5,600 bases of DNA from CAYSHJ01 sp964589725 (GCA_964589725.1 CAZPUJ010000438.1:1-5600), one strand, 5' to 3'. Positions 1 through 5,600 are shown, numbered from the stretch's first letter. Notes: generated by a model not told the origin, from the sequence alone. Program-made: numbers and translations.

Positions 1-657
1 CTTACTGGCGTCCAACTGCGTGCCCGAGCGGGCAATGGCGCCGAAACTTCCGATCATGCCTTTGAGCGTTCCCAAGAGACCGATCATCGGCCCCAATGAA
101 CCGATCACGGCCAACATGCTGATCTGTCGTTCCATCTGCACGACGTTGCTTTCGCCGGTTCGGTCCATGACTTCGCGAGCGTTCGCCAAGCCATACGGCA
201 GGCCGGAGATGCCGGCTCGCAACACGTCGGCCAAGAAGGAGGAGTCCCCTTTGACCAACTTGTACGCCGTCGCCAGGTCTCGTTTTTTCAACGATTCTTC
301 GAGGGCCTGCACCAACTCTGGCGGCGAAGCCTCTTCGAGCTTGAACGTCATGAACGAAAACACCACGACGTACACGAAGTAAAAGGAGATCAACAGAATG
401 ATCGCGCCGATCCAGCCGGACGTCACGATCAACCACGAGAGAACTGACTCTTCCTTGGGCGCGTCGTCGGTCGCCGTGCCACCGTTGCCTTTAGTGGCCG
501 CTTTTCCATCATCAGCGTCGGCGGTGGTCTCTTCGGCTGCGTCTTGTGCGAATGTTGGCGTCTGCCAGGAAACGGCGATCACATCGCCTAATAGGACAAG
601 GCACAACCAAAAACAGGCCCAACGAAATTGAAGACGACTGGACATCGCAGCTTGCAT
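1..657 (-). CDS. MotA/TolQ/ExbB-family proton channel protein with signal peptide (C-terminus cut by window edge)
   Basis: Reading the minus strand from the ATG at 657 gives 219 codons without a stop to the window edge, so the C-terminus is missing. ExbB/TolQ/MotA proteins form inner-membrane proton channels that, with ExbD/TolR partners, drive envelope or motility machines. Residues 1-12 are a short basic start, 13-29 a hydrophobic core (WACFWLCLVLLGDVIAV), and TFA at 35-37 a plausible signal-peptidase site. Residues 38-70 are an acidic, low-complexity linker. Residues 73-102 form the first membrane helix. A soluble segment follows (EEASPPELVQALEESLKKRD, then FLADVLRAGI). From about 182 comes the family hallmark helix AVIGSLGPMIGLLGTLKGMI, with the typical GLLGT..GMI signature. 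The start is chosen because AAGGGA lies 7 nt upstream; an in-frame ATG at 645 is the alternative. An ExbD-like gene would be expected beyond the left edge, but cannot be seen. Family call is firm; the TolQ versus ExbB subtype is not. Confidence 0.93.
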   Translation of the reverse strand, partial: MQAAMSSRLQFRWACFWLCLVLLGDVIAVSWQTPTFAQDAAEETTADADDGKAATKGNGGTATDDAPKEESVLSWLIVTSGWIGAIILLISFYFVYVVVFSFMTFKLEEASPPELVQALEESLKKRDLATAYKLVKGDSSFLADVLRAGISGLPYGLANAREVMDRTGESNVVQMERQISMLAVIGSLGPMIGLLGTLKGMIGSFGAIARSGTQLDASK

Positions 658-664
658 GAAGCCA

Positions 665-670
665 TCCCTT
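665..670 (-). promoter_or_regulatory. Ribosome binding site of the ExbB/TolQ-like gene
   Basis: On the minus strand AAGGGA lies 7 nt before the ATG at 657. It supports that start over the downstream ATG at 645, which would shorten the basic region before the signal peptide. Confidence 0.6.
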
Positions 671-705
671 GGAATCGAATGACACACCGTCGGAAACTGT
701 TCGTC

Positions 706-722
706 GGAAGCGATCCGCTTCC
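706..722. promoter_or_regulatory. Perfect 7-bp palindrome in the leader of the ExbB/TolQ-like gene
   Basis: The arms GGAAGCG (706-712) and CGCTTCC (716-722) are exact reverse complements around a 3-nt ATC spacer. The site lies about 50 nt upstream of the ExbB-like start, just downstream of a possible -10 element. It could be an operator for a dimeric regulator or a small hairpin in the 5' leader. The octamer CGTCGGAA also occurs twice on the plus strand close by (688-695 and 702-709), the second copy overlapping the left arm. What binds it is unknown. Confidence 0.4.
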
Positions 723-726
723 ACGG

Positions 727-753
727 AGCATACTATAAAGTCTCAGCCGGCAA
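727..753 (-). promoter_or_regulatory. Weak candidate promoter for the ExbB/TolQ-like gene
   Basis: On the minus strand TTGCCG (753-748) is followed after 15 bp by TATGCT (732-727), and an overlapping alternative -10, TATAGT, lies at 737-732. The spacing and the -35 match are poor for a sigma-70 promoter. The evidence is only that the AT-rich hexamers sit in the right place, about 70 nt upstream of the start codon. Confidence 0.2.
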
Positions 754-838
754 GATCACGCGTCGCGGGGACACATTGCCAATAAACGGGCCTGCATCGA
801 AAAAGTGGGTGGAAAATTTCGCGACGGGAACCTCAGCC

Positions 839-859
839 CCATCCAGCTCGTCTGGATGG
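839..859 (+). repeat. Palindrome A (outer left copy)
   Basis: Arms CCATCCAG and CTGGATGG form an 8-bp perfect stem around the loop CTCGT. The sequence is the exact reverse complement of palindrome A' at 1042-1062. Confidence 0.75.
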
Positions 860-906
860 AACTGACGATGGAATGCTAGAGAGCGTGAAGTCGTTCGTTT
901 TAGACC

Positions 907-927
907 CCATCCGAGTCGTGCGGATGG
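907..927 (+). repeat. Palindrome B (inner left copy)
   Basis: Arms CCATCCG and CGGATGG form a 7-bp stem around AGTCGTG. Compared with palindrome A, the stem pair A-T has become G-C. Compared with B', it differs by one base (A914), which breaks the eighth pair. Confidence 0.7.
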
Positions 928-971
928 CGAACCAGAGCATTCGGCGACAATTGAGCAAACGATCTGCTTCA

Positions 972-992
972 CCATCCGCACGACGCGGATGG
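972..992 (-). repeat. Palindrome B' (inner right copy, inverted)
   Basis: Arms CCATCCGC and GCGGATGG form an 8-bp stem around ACGAC. Read on the minus strand it matches palindrome B at 20 of 21 positions and keeps the same TCGT loop core. Confidence 0.7.
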
Positions 993-1041
993 GGTCCGAC
1001 CAGCCCTTCCATCGTCGGATTTAGCTATCCATCTTTTGGTT

Positions 1042-1062
1042 CCATCCAGACGAGCTGGATGG
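1042..1062 (-). repeat. Palindrome A' (outer right copy, inverted)
   Basis: Arms CCATCCAG and CTGGATGG form an 8-bp stem around ACGAG. The minus-strand sequence is identical to palindrome A at 839-859, including three further flanking bases. Confidence 0.75.
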
Positions 1063-1177
1063 AGACCATCTTCGGCACCCCTAATTTCTTGGCCGTTGCT
1101 CGGGATCTGGCGAATGTTTATTGTTGTCGCTGGGTGTTCACAGGGGTTTTCACACTGTGCCCCGGAACCAAATCTGC

Positions 1178-1183
1178 GAGGAG
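1178..1183 (+). promoter_or_regulatory. Ribosome binding site fixing the GTG start of the vWA gene
   Basis: GAGGAG lies 6 nt before the GTG at 1190. A longer frame beginning with TTG at 1121 has no comparable site, and its extra residues do not look like a natural N-terminus. No clear sigma-70 promoter was seen between 1063 and 1177. Confidence 0.65.
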
Positions 1184-1189
1184 CGAGTC

Positions 1190-3151
1190 GTGTCACAATC
1201 AGTTCTGCCTCAATCGCCGCTGTCGCATGCAGAACCGTCGCATACAGAACTGTCGCATACGGAGGAAACGCACCCCTGGTTCTCGAATCGCCGGTTGCCG
1301 GCGGTTGCCGCCAGTCTGGGGTTTCATGTTGTGGTTTTCGCCTGGTTGGCGTTGATGTACTTCACGCTGCCTGTCCTTCGCGAGCAGCTGAGGGAACTGG
1401 TCGTCAATGAGGCCGAGGAAGTTTTCGAACCGGAATACAAGTTCGATGTCACCATGACGGATCAGATCGGCAGTGGCGGCGACGCCGACTCGCTCAGCCC
1501 ATCGCTGGCCGCGGCCACGCAACTGGGCGGTTCCCCGCAGCAAGAGACATCTCGACGTCTGCAAGAAGAACTGGTGAAAGTCAGCGTCGCTCCCGTCGCG
1601 TCGATCGGAGAGATCAGCACCGATACCTTGGCTTCGGCGGTCCAAGTCCGAGGCAGCACCGACAACCTGGGGGGCACCGGCGAGGGAGTCGCCGGGTCCA
1701 TCGACCGGCTCACTTTTGAAATCATGGCCTCGCTGAAGGAACGTAAGACGCTGGTTGTCTGGTTGATGGACGAATCTCCATCGATGAGTTTGCGCCGCAC
1801 GGCGGTCGCCGAGCGATTCGCGAACGTCTACAAGCAACTGGGACTGCTGGACATCGAGTCCAAAGGTAACGCGCTCAAATCGGCCGTTGTGAGCTTTGGG
1901 AAGGACTTCCACTTCATTTCGAAAGATGCGACCGATGACGTTGACAGTCTTGTGAAACTCGTGAACGAGAACATTCCGAACGACACTTCGGGCATCGAGA
2001 ACGTTTTTGCGGCGGTCGAGGCGACCGTGAAGAAATACCGTGACTACCGCTCTCGCGAGCACCGTAATTGCATCATCGTGATCATCACCGACGAACGGGG
2101 CGACGATTTCGACAAGCTCGACCAATGCATTCAGGCTGCGGCGTCGAGCAGCTTCAAAGTGTTCTGCGTCGGCAACGCGGCACCGTTCGGTCAGGAAAAA
2201 GGGTACGTCCGTTGGACGTTTCCAGAAGGGGACACCAAAGATCTTCCCGTTGATCAGGGTCCAGAAACGGTCGCTCCCGAACATGTTGCTTTGCCGTTCT
2301 GGGGTATGGCTGCCGGAGATCTTACTCGGATGACGGCGGGACTCGGACCGTACGCTCTCACGCGGCTATGCGCCGAAACTCAGGGCCTGTATTTGATCAC
2401 GGACGAGGTGCGCGGTGTGCATTTCGATCCGGCCGTCATGCGCAATTACCTGCCGGACTACCGGCCGATCCGTTTCTACATGAAAGACATGCAGGCCAAT
2501 TTAGCCAAACAGAGGCTCGTTGATGCGTCTCGCAAGACCTTGAACGAAAGTTTGCCCACACCGGAAACGATTTTCCGCGCCGACACCGATGCCGTCCTTC
2601 GAACGCAAGTGTCGGAAGCTCAAAAACCGCTGGCAGTGCTCGACTACAAGGTCAACGAAATCGTCACGTTGCTGGAGCAAGGCGAAAAGGACCGCGCGAA
2701 AATCAAAGAGCCGCGCTGGCAGGCCAGCTACGACGAGGCCTATGGCCGCGCACTTGCGTTACGCGTGCGAGCCTTCGGCTACAACATGATGCTGGCCCAG
2801 ATGAAGTCCACGCCCAAGTCCTTCGAAAAGAAAGGCAACAACACCTGGGAACTGGTTGCGTCCGACGAGATCAGCACCGGTGTGCAAGTGCGAAAGATGG
2901 CCCAAAAGGCGCAGGAGTATCTTGAGCGAGTCGTCAACAATCACCAAGGCACGCCGTGGGCCAAGTTGGCTGAACGGGAACTGAGCAAGCCACTCGGTTG
3001 GTCTTGGAAGGAAATCCACCGCGACTACGCGGCCATGGAACGCGCCGCCGCTGCCGCTCAAAAACGCGGCCCGCTCTTCGCGGACGAAGAAGCCAAGAAG
3101 AAAGAAGAGATGCGCAAAAAGGCCGCCGCTCGCGTCGACCCGAAACTGTAA
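1190..3151 (+). CDS. Membrane-anchored von Willebrand factor type A (vWA) domain protein
   Basis: A 653-residue protein starting at GTG. Residues 34-35 (RR) precede a single membrane helix at about 38-60 (AVAASLGFHVVVFAWLALMY), so by the positive-inside rule the rest should face the periplasm. Residues 64-185 are a linker, acidic then Gly/Ser-rich. The vWA domain runs from about 186 to 345. Its MIDAS residues are visible: D194-x-S196-x-S198 (DESPS), T266 in NDTSGIENV, and D301 in IIVIITDERGDD; the edge strand is FKVFCVG (322-328). Such domains bind a divalent metal and mediate protein-protein contacts. Beyond about 345 I recognise no named domain; YLERVVNNHQGTPWAKLAER near the C-terminus looks helical and TPR-like. 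The last 24 residues are Lys/Glu-rich. It is divergent from the ExbB/TolQ-like gene, which suggests but does not prove a shared envelope role. No obvious enzymatic motif is present. Confidence 0.9.
   Translation: MSQSVLPQSPLSHAEPSHTELSHTEETHPWFSNRRLPAVAASLGFHVVVFAWLALMYFTLPVLREQLRELVVNEAEEVFEPEYKFDVTMTDQIGSGGDADSLSPSLAAATQLGGSPQQETSRRLQEELVKVSVAPVASIGEISTDTLASAVQVRGSTDNLGGTGEGVAGSIDRLTFEIMASLKERKTLVVWLMDESPSMSLRRTAVAERFANVYKQLGLLDIESKGNALKSAVVSFGKDFHFISKDATDDVDSLVKLVNENIPNDTSGIENVFAAVEATVKKYRDYRSREHRNCIIVIITDERGDDFDKLDQCIQAAASSSFKVFCVGNAAPFGQEKGYVRWTFPEGDTKDLPVDQGPETVAPEHVALPFWGMAAGDLTRMTAGLGPYALTRLCAETQGLYLITDEVRGVHFDPAVMRNYLPDYRPIRFYMKDMQANLAKQRLVDASRKTLNESLPTPETIFRADTDAVLRTQVSEAQKPLAVLDYKVNEIVTLLEQGEKDRAKIKEPRWQASYDEAYGRALALRVRAFGYNMMLAQMKSTPKSFEKKGNNTWELVASDEISTGVQVRKMAQKAQEYLERVVNNHQGTPWAKLAERELSKPLGWSWKEIHRDYAAMERAAAAAQKRGPLFADEEAKKKEEMRKKAAARVDPKL
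1220..1264 (+). repeat. Three in-frame 15-bp tandem repeats at the N-terminus of the vWA protein
   Basis: Copies at 1220-1234, 1235-1249 and 1250-1264 share the pattern (C)YGTCGCATRCRGAR and encode LSHAE, PSHTE and LSHTE (residues 11-25). They lie in the cytoplasmic tail before the membrane helix. The repeat is a multiple of three, so gain or loss of a copy would keep the frame. Confidence 0.8.
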
Positions 3152-3187
3152 AAGGTGTCGTCAAACTTCTGACGCGACCGACCGGAA

Positions 3188-3577
3188 ATGCCAGTTGACG
3201 GCAGTGATTTCGGAACACGCACCCTCTGTGAACGCTTGACATCTTTAACCGTTATCGGTTTCCTACTCACACCACCTCGATTTCACCTGTTCCTGCGTCC
3301 GGACGATTTTATTCCGCTTCAGTACATTATTGAGAGGAATCCATATTCGGACAAAGTGGAAACTTTCCAGGACGTCAAGGATTCGCAGAGCAAGCAGGTC
3401 TACCGTTTTTTGCGAACAACCGGCTCTCGAAAGACGATCGAGGTCTTGGAAATAAACGCGGAGATTCCGCGCGAGCGATTCCGGCCCGAAATGAAGCCTG
3501 GAGTTGAATTGCTCGATAACGCGGGAACGGCACAACAAAGCGCTCAAGTGATTAGCGCAGAAGCTGCCAAGCCATGA
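3188..3577 (+). pseudogene. Probable C-terminal remnant of a LolA-like (outer-membrane lipoprotein-sorting type) protein
   Basis: A 129-codon frame lies 36 nt after the vWA gene on the same strand. From residue 37 on (RPDDFIPLQYIIERNPYSD, then TTGSRKTIEVLEINAEIP, then ERFRPEMKPGVELLDN) it reads like the C-terminal beta-strands of LolA/lipoprotein-sorting-like proteins, where the chain typically ends in F.P..P.G...D. Residues 1-36 look unrelated to that fold and include a hydrophobic patch (LTVIGFLLT) with no proper signal peptide or lipobox. A stop at 3170-3172 closes the frame upstream, and no good ribosome binding site precedes the ATG at 3188. I therefore read it as a truncated gene whose first half has been lost. 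It could instead be a small intact protein of unknown function. The family assignment is pattern recognition, not a search result. Confidence 0.4.
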
Positions 3578-3923
3578 TCATCGGCTTCGTGGCTTTTCGG
3601 AACACGCCGCACGGTAGGGGCGGAGCGCTGTGGAATTGAAGGGCATTGGGGTCTCGCGGACATACTTGCGATAGGTCCATGTCGACGGCTTTGTCACACG
3701 TGGTCCCGAACACCATCATCGCTCGACGGCAAATCGTTGGCTGGTTGTGAACTCGTTCGCGTGGCTCGACATCGCTGACGCCTTGAATCGCGAACTTAAG
3801 AAAAGAACGCGGCGGCCTGGGGGCGGATTTCGGGGAAGCCAGCGCCTTGCAACGGAGCTTCAGGTGTAGAATGCGCACGTCCCGAAGGTGCCGCGCCTTG
3901 GCCTACGGGCCTCTTCATTCGTG
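3578..3923. other. Intergenic stretch without a recognisable gene
   Basis: No frame on either strand has a convincing start site and recognisable protein. A 108-codon minus-strand frame (3552-3878) overlaps the end of the preceding frame and has no visible domain. No tRNA-like cloverleaf, CRISPR repeat or strong terminator was seen. The transcription start of the Tat-protein gene probably lies here, but I could not pick a convincing promoter. Confidence 0.5.
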
Positions 3924-3953
3924 TCTGTCTGAAACTAATCTGTCTGAAACTAA
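3924..3953 (+). repeat. Perfect 15-bp tandem duplication next to the ribosome binding site of the Tat-protein gene
   Basis: TCTGTCTGAAACTAA occurs twice back to back (3924-3938 and 3939-3953). The last bases of the second copy (AA) run directly into GGAG, completing the Shine-Dalgarno sequence. The first copy is followed by TCTG, so only the second is part of a working site. Confidence 0.85.
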
Positions 3954-3957
3954 GGAG
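3952..3957 (+). promoter_or_regulatory. Strong ribosome binding site of the Tat-exported protein gene
   Basis: AAGGAG lies 8 nt before the ATG at 3966, an excellent match that fixes this start. The start also places the twin-arginine motif at residues 6-7, as expected. Confidence 0.8.
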
Positions 3958-3965
3958 TCTCGATC

Positions 3966-5492
3966 ATGTTCACGACAACACGACGCACGTTCATGCAGAC
4001 TGCCGCGGCGGGCGCGGTGATGGGGCTGGGAGACTTGGGATTTTTGTCGCGGCTGCGGCCTGTGTCGGCGGATGAGTCGCAGGTGCCGACAGTGATAGTG
4101 CGGTTGCGACCGGAGATCGAACCGCTAGTGCGAGTGCTCGAAGACACGCCGCGCAACAAAGTGTTGGAGGAAGTCGCGAGCCGCGTGCGTCGCGGCACCA
4201 GCTATCAGGAAGTGCTCGCGGCGTTGCTCTTGGCGGGAGTGCGCAACATTCAGCCACGGCCCGCAGTCGGCTTCAAGTTCCATGCGGTGCTGGTCGTCAA
4301 CTCGGCCCACTTGGCGAGTCTCGCGGCGCCGGATTCGGAGCGTTGGCTGCCGATCTTTTGGGCAATCGACGAATTCAAGGCGTCGCAAGCGCGCGACGTG
4401 CAAGAGGGGAACTGGACAATGTCGCCGGTGAAAGAGTCCGCGATCCCGGCCGCCGATAAAGCTCGGACGATGTTCGTCGAGTCGATGCAGAAATGGGACG
4501 AAGAGGCGGCCGATGCATCGGTCGCGGCGCTCGCACGGACGCACGGGGCGAATGATCTGTTCGAGATGTTCGCGCGTTTCGGCGTTCGCGACTTTCGCGC
4601 GATCGGCCACAAGGCGATTTTTGTGGCCAACAGTTGGCGGACGTTGCAGTGCATCGGCTGGCAACATGCCGAGCCGGTGTTGCGATCGCTGGCCTACGCG
4701 TTGCTCAACCACGAGAAGGAACCGAATCCGGCGAACAGCGATCTGGAACCTGATCGTCCGGGACGCAAAAACCTGGAACGCATCAAACGCATTCGCGAGA
4801 ACTGGTTCGAAGGCAAGGCTGACGAGTCCGCCACGAGCCAACTGCTGGCCACGCTGCGGAGCGGTTCAGACGACGACGCTTGCGAAAAGGTCGTCGAACT
4901 GTTGAACGGCGGCATCTCACCGCAGTCGGTCTACGACGCACTGCTGGTCGGCGCCGGTGAGTTGATCATGCGTCAGTCCGGGATTGTCGCTATGCACGCC
5001 GTGACCTCAACGAACGCGATGCGATACATCTTCGAATCGAGCGGCAATGACGAGACTAGGCGGCTGGTCCTGCTGCAAAACGCCGCCTTTTTGCCGCTGT
5101 TTCGCGAGGCGATGCGCAGCCGCGGCAAAGTGAATGACGCTCGGATCGACGAACTTCAGGCCGCCGAGGTCACGACTTCGCCCGCGGATCAGATTGGTGA
5201 CATCTTCCGCGACGTCGGCGCGAATCCGTCAATGGCCGCTCGCAAAGTTCTGGCTTACTTGAACGGCGGCCATTCGGCTCAGGAACTACTCGACGCCGCG
5301 CGGCGATTAGTGTTCCTCAAAGGAAACGATTCGCACGATTACAAGTTCAGCTCGGCGGTGCTGGAGGACTATTACTACGCTTCGCCGCGATGGCGGAATT
5401 TGTATTTGGCTTCGAGCGTCTTTCACCTGAATGGCTCGGGCAAAGCCGACAACAAACTCGTCACACGCATCCGCGAGGCATTCAAGGCGTGA
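3966..5492 (+). CDS. Tat-exported helical-repeat protein of unknown function with conserved histidines
   Basis: A 508-residue protein. Residues 3-10 (TTRRTFMQ) are a twin-arginine motif, followed by a mildly hydrophobic Ala/Gly stretch and a VSA cleavage site at 33-35, so it should be exported folded, often a sign of a bound cofactor. The mature part looks wholly helical. It contains four degenerate units, each with a G-S-x-Q-E-like helix followed by a histidine helix: GTSYQEVLAALLLAG then FHAVLVVN (H106); GANDLFEMFARFG then GHKAIFVAN (H215); GISPQSVYDALLVGAG then MHAVTSTN (H344); GHSAQELLDAARRL then SHDYKFSS (H457). Further histidines H115 and H234 (WQHAEP) lie nearby. This suggests a duplicated metal- or cofactor-binding scaffold, but that is inference. 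I do not recognise the family with confidence; a distant relation to the questin oxidase-like fold (His-rich helical oxidases) is a weak alternative idea. It has its own ribosome binding site and a strong hairpin downstream, so is probably monocistronic. Confidence 0.9.
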   Translation: MFTTTRRTFMQTAAAGAVMGLGDLGFLSRLRPVSADESQVPTVIVRLRPEIEPLVRVLEDTPRNKVLEEVASRVRRGTSYQEVLAALLLAGVRNIQPRPAVGFKFHAVLVVNSAHLASLAAPDSERWLPIFWAIDEFKASQARDVQEGNWTMSPVKESAIPAADKARTMFVESMQKWDEEAADASVAALARTHGANDLFEMFARFGVRDFRAIGHKAIFVANSWRTLQCIGWQHAEPVLRSLAYALLNHEKEPNPANSDLEPDRPGRKNLERIKRIRENWFEGKADESATSQLLATLRSGSDDDACEKVVELLNGGISPQSVYDALLVGAGELIMRQSGIVAMHAVTSTNAMRYIFESSGNDETRRLVLLQNAAFLPLFREAMRSRGKVNDARIDELQAAEVTTSPADQIGDIFRDVGANPSMAARKVLAYLNGGHSAQELLDAARRLVFLKGNDSHDYKFSSAVLEDYYYASPRWRNLYLASSVFHLNGSGKADNKLVTRIREAFKA

Positions 5493-5524
5493 CGAGCCGT
5501 TTGTTCCTCGCACGGTCGAGTCTG

Positions 5525-5589
5525 ACACTAACCCGAAGCGTAAGCGAGGGCCTGTTACCTCTGGCCTCGCTTACGCTTCGGGTTAGTGT
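5525..5589. repeat. 25-bp perfect inverted repeat, planctomycete-type intergenic palindrome, possible transcript-end hairpin
   Basis: The arms at 5525-5549 and 5565-5589 are perfect reverse complements over 25 bp, separated by a 15-nt loop. The repeat starts 33 nt after the stop codon of the Tat-protein gene. No T-tract follows the right arm (GAAGCGTCCGC), so it is not a classical intrinsic terminator. It could still protect the mRNA 3' end or act on both strands. The arm sequence (core CCCGAAGCGTAAGCGAGG) is of a kind I recall recurring in planctomycete intergenic DNA. Confidence 0.85.
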
Positions 5590-5600
5590 GAAGCGTCCGC

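Larger units (their letters stand above)
839..1062. repeat. Nested inverted array of four 21-bp palindromes (REP/MITE-like)
   Basis: This intergenic block is an imperfect inverted duplication of a unit of about 105 bp. The left unit (839 to about 943) carries palindromes A and B; the right unit (1062 back to about 956) carries B' and A' on the opposite strand. The outer 24 nt are identical between units (839-862 versus reverse complement of 1039-1062). The inner block 903-938 matches the reverse complement of 961-996 at 32 of 36 positions. DNA between the palindromes has diverged more but is still alignable. No long open frame here looks coding. It resembles paired repetitive extragenic palindromes or a small non-autonomous element. 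No terminal target-site duplication could be confirmed. Confidence 0.7.

Noticed and set aside
733..981. 82-codon minus-strand open frame across the palindrome array
   Set aside because: It translates the palindromes themselves (SPSAR.GWG-type residues), has no good ribosome binding site, and matches the pattern of spurious frames over repeats.
839..1062. Reading the palindrome array as a CRISPR
   Set aside because: There are only four copies, two of them inverted, with unequal and mutually homologous spacers and no cas genes in the window.
1121..1189. Upstream TTG start extending the vWA protein by 23 residues
   Set aside because: The GTG at 1190 has GAGGAG at ideal spacing, and the extension has no ribosome binding site or natural-looking N-terminus.
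873..1355. 160-codon plus-strand open frame
   Set aside because: It runs through the repeat array and overlaps the start of the vWA gene in another frame; it shows SPSAR.GWG repeat-derived residues and no recognisable domain.
1199..2284. 361-codon minus-strand frame opposite the vWA gene
   Set aside because: Arg/Asp-rich antisense shadow of a clearly coding strand, as is common in GC-rich DNA; no domain visible.
3154..3179. Possible hairpin just after the vWA stop codon
   Set aside because: Only a 5-bp stem (CGTCA/TGACG) plus a broken 3-bp extension and no T-tract; too weak to call a terminator.
3236..3266. Perfect TTGACA -35-like hexamer
   Set aside because: No acceptable -10 at 16-18 bp, and it lies inside the short frame at 3188-3577; probably chance.
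3552..3878. 108-codon minus-strand frame in the intergenic region
   Set aside because: No recognisable domain or convincing ribosome binding site, and it overlaps the end of the LolA-like frame.
4125..4841. 238-codon minus-strand frame opposite the Tat-protein gene
   Set aside because: Antisense shadow with an Arg/His-rich composition and no domain; the plus strand has a strong ribosome binding site and a Tat signal.

Overview
The window looks like a chromosomal segment of a planctomycete, most likely of the Rhodopirellula/Pirellulales type. This is judged from gene style, not from any search. Supporting signs are moderately high GC by eye, an ExbB/TolQ channel protein with its own cleavable signal peptide, a large membrane-anchored von Willebrand A (vWA) protein, a twin-arginine (Tat) exported protein of unknown function, roomy intergenic spaces, and long palindromic intergenic repeats. 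One of these repeats (5525-5589) has the 'CTAACCCGAAGCGTAAGCGAGG' type of sequence (in part) that I associate from memory with planctomycete genomes.

Layout, left to right. Positions 1-657 (minus strand) hold the N-terminal 219 residues of a MotA/TolQ/ExbB proton-channel protein that runs off the left edge. Positions 658-1189 are a 532-bp divergent intergenic region. It has a small perfect palindrome in the leader of the channel gene (706-722), and a nested inverted array of four related 21-bp palindromes (839-1062) whose stems show compensatory changes. Positions 1190-3151 (plus) encode a 653-residue vWA protein with one N-terminal membrane anchor, a complete-looking metal-ion-dependent adhesion site (MIDAS), and a charged C-terminal tail. 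Positions 3188-3577 (plus) hold a short reading frame that looks like the C-terminal remnant of a LolA-like or lipoprotein-sorting-type protein. Positions 3578-3965 carry no convincing gene, but end in a 15-bp tandem duplication abutting a strong ribosome binding site. Positions 3966-5492 (plus) encode a 508-residue Tat-exported helical protein built from four degenerate repeats, each centred on a histidine. The window ends with a 25-bp perfect inverted repeat (5525-5589).

How the genes may work together: the ExbB/TolQ-type channel and the membrane-anchored vWA protein are divergently arranged and both act at the inner membrane and periplasm, so they could share a role in envelope energy transduction or surface assembly. 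That is inference from position only. The Tat-exported protein has its own ribosome binding site, is followed by a strong hairpin, and is probably a separate transcription unit. No CRISPR array, tRNA, rRNA, transposase or phage gene was seen.
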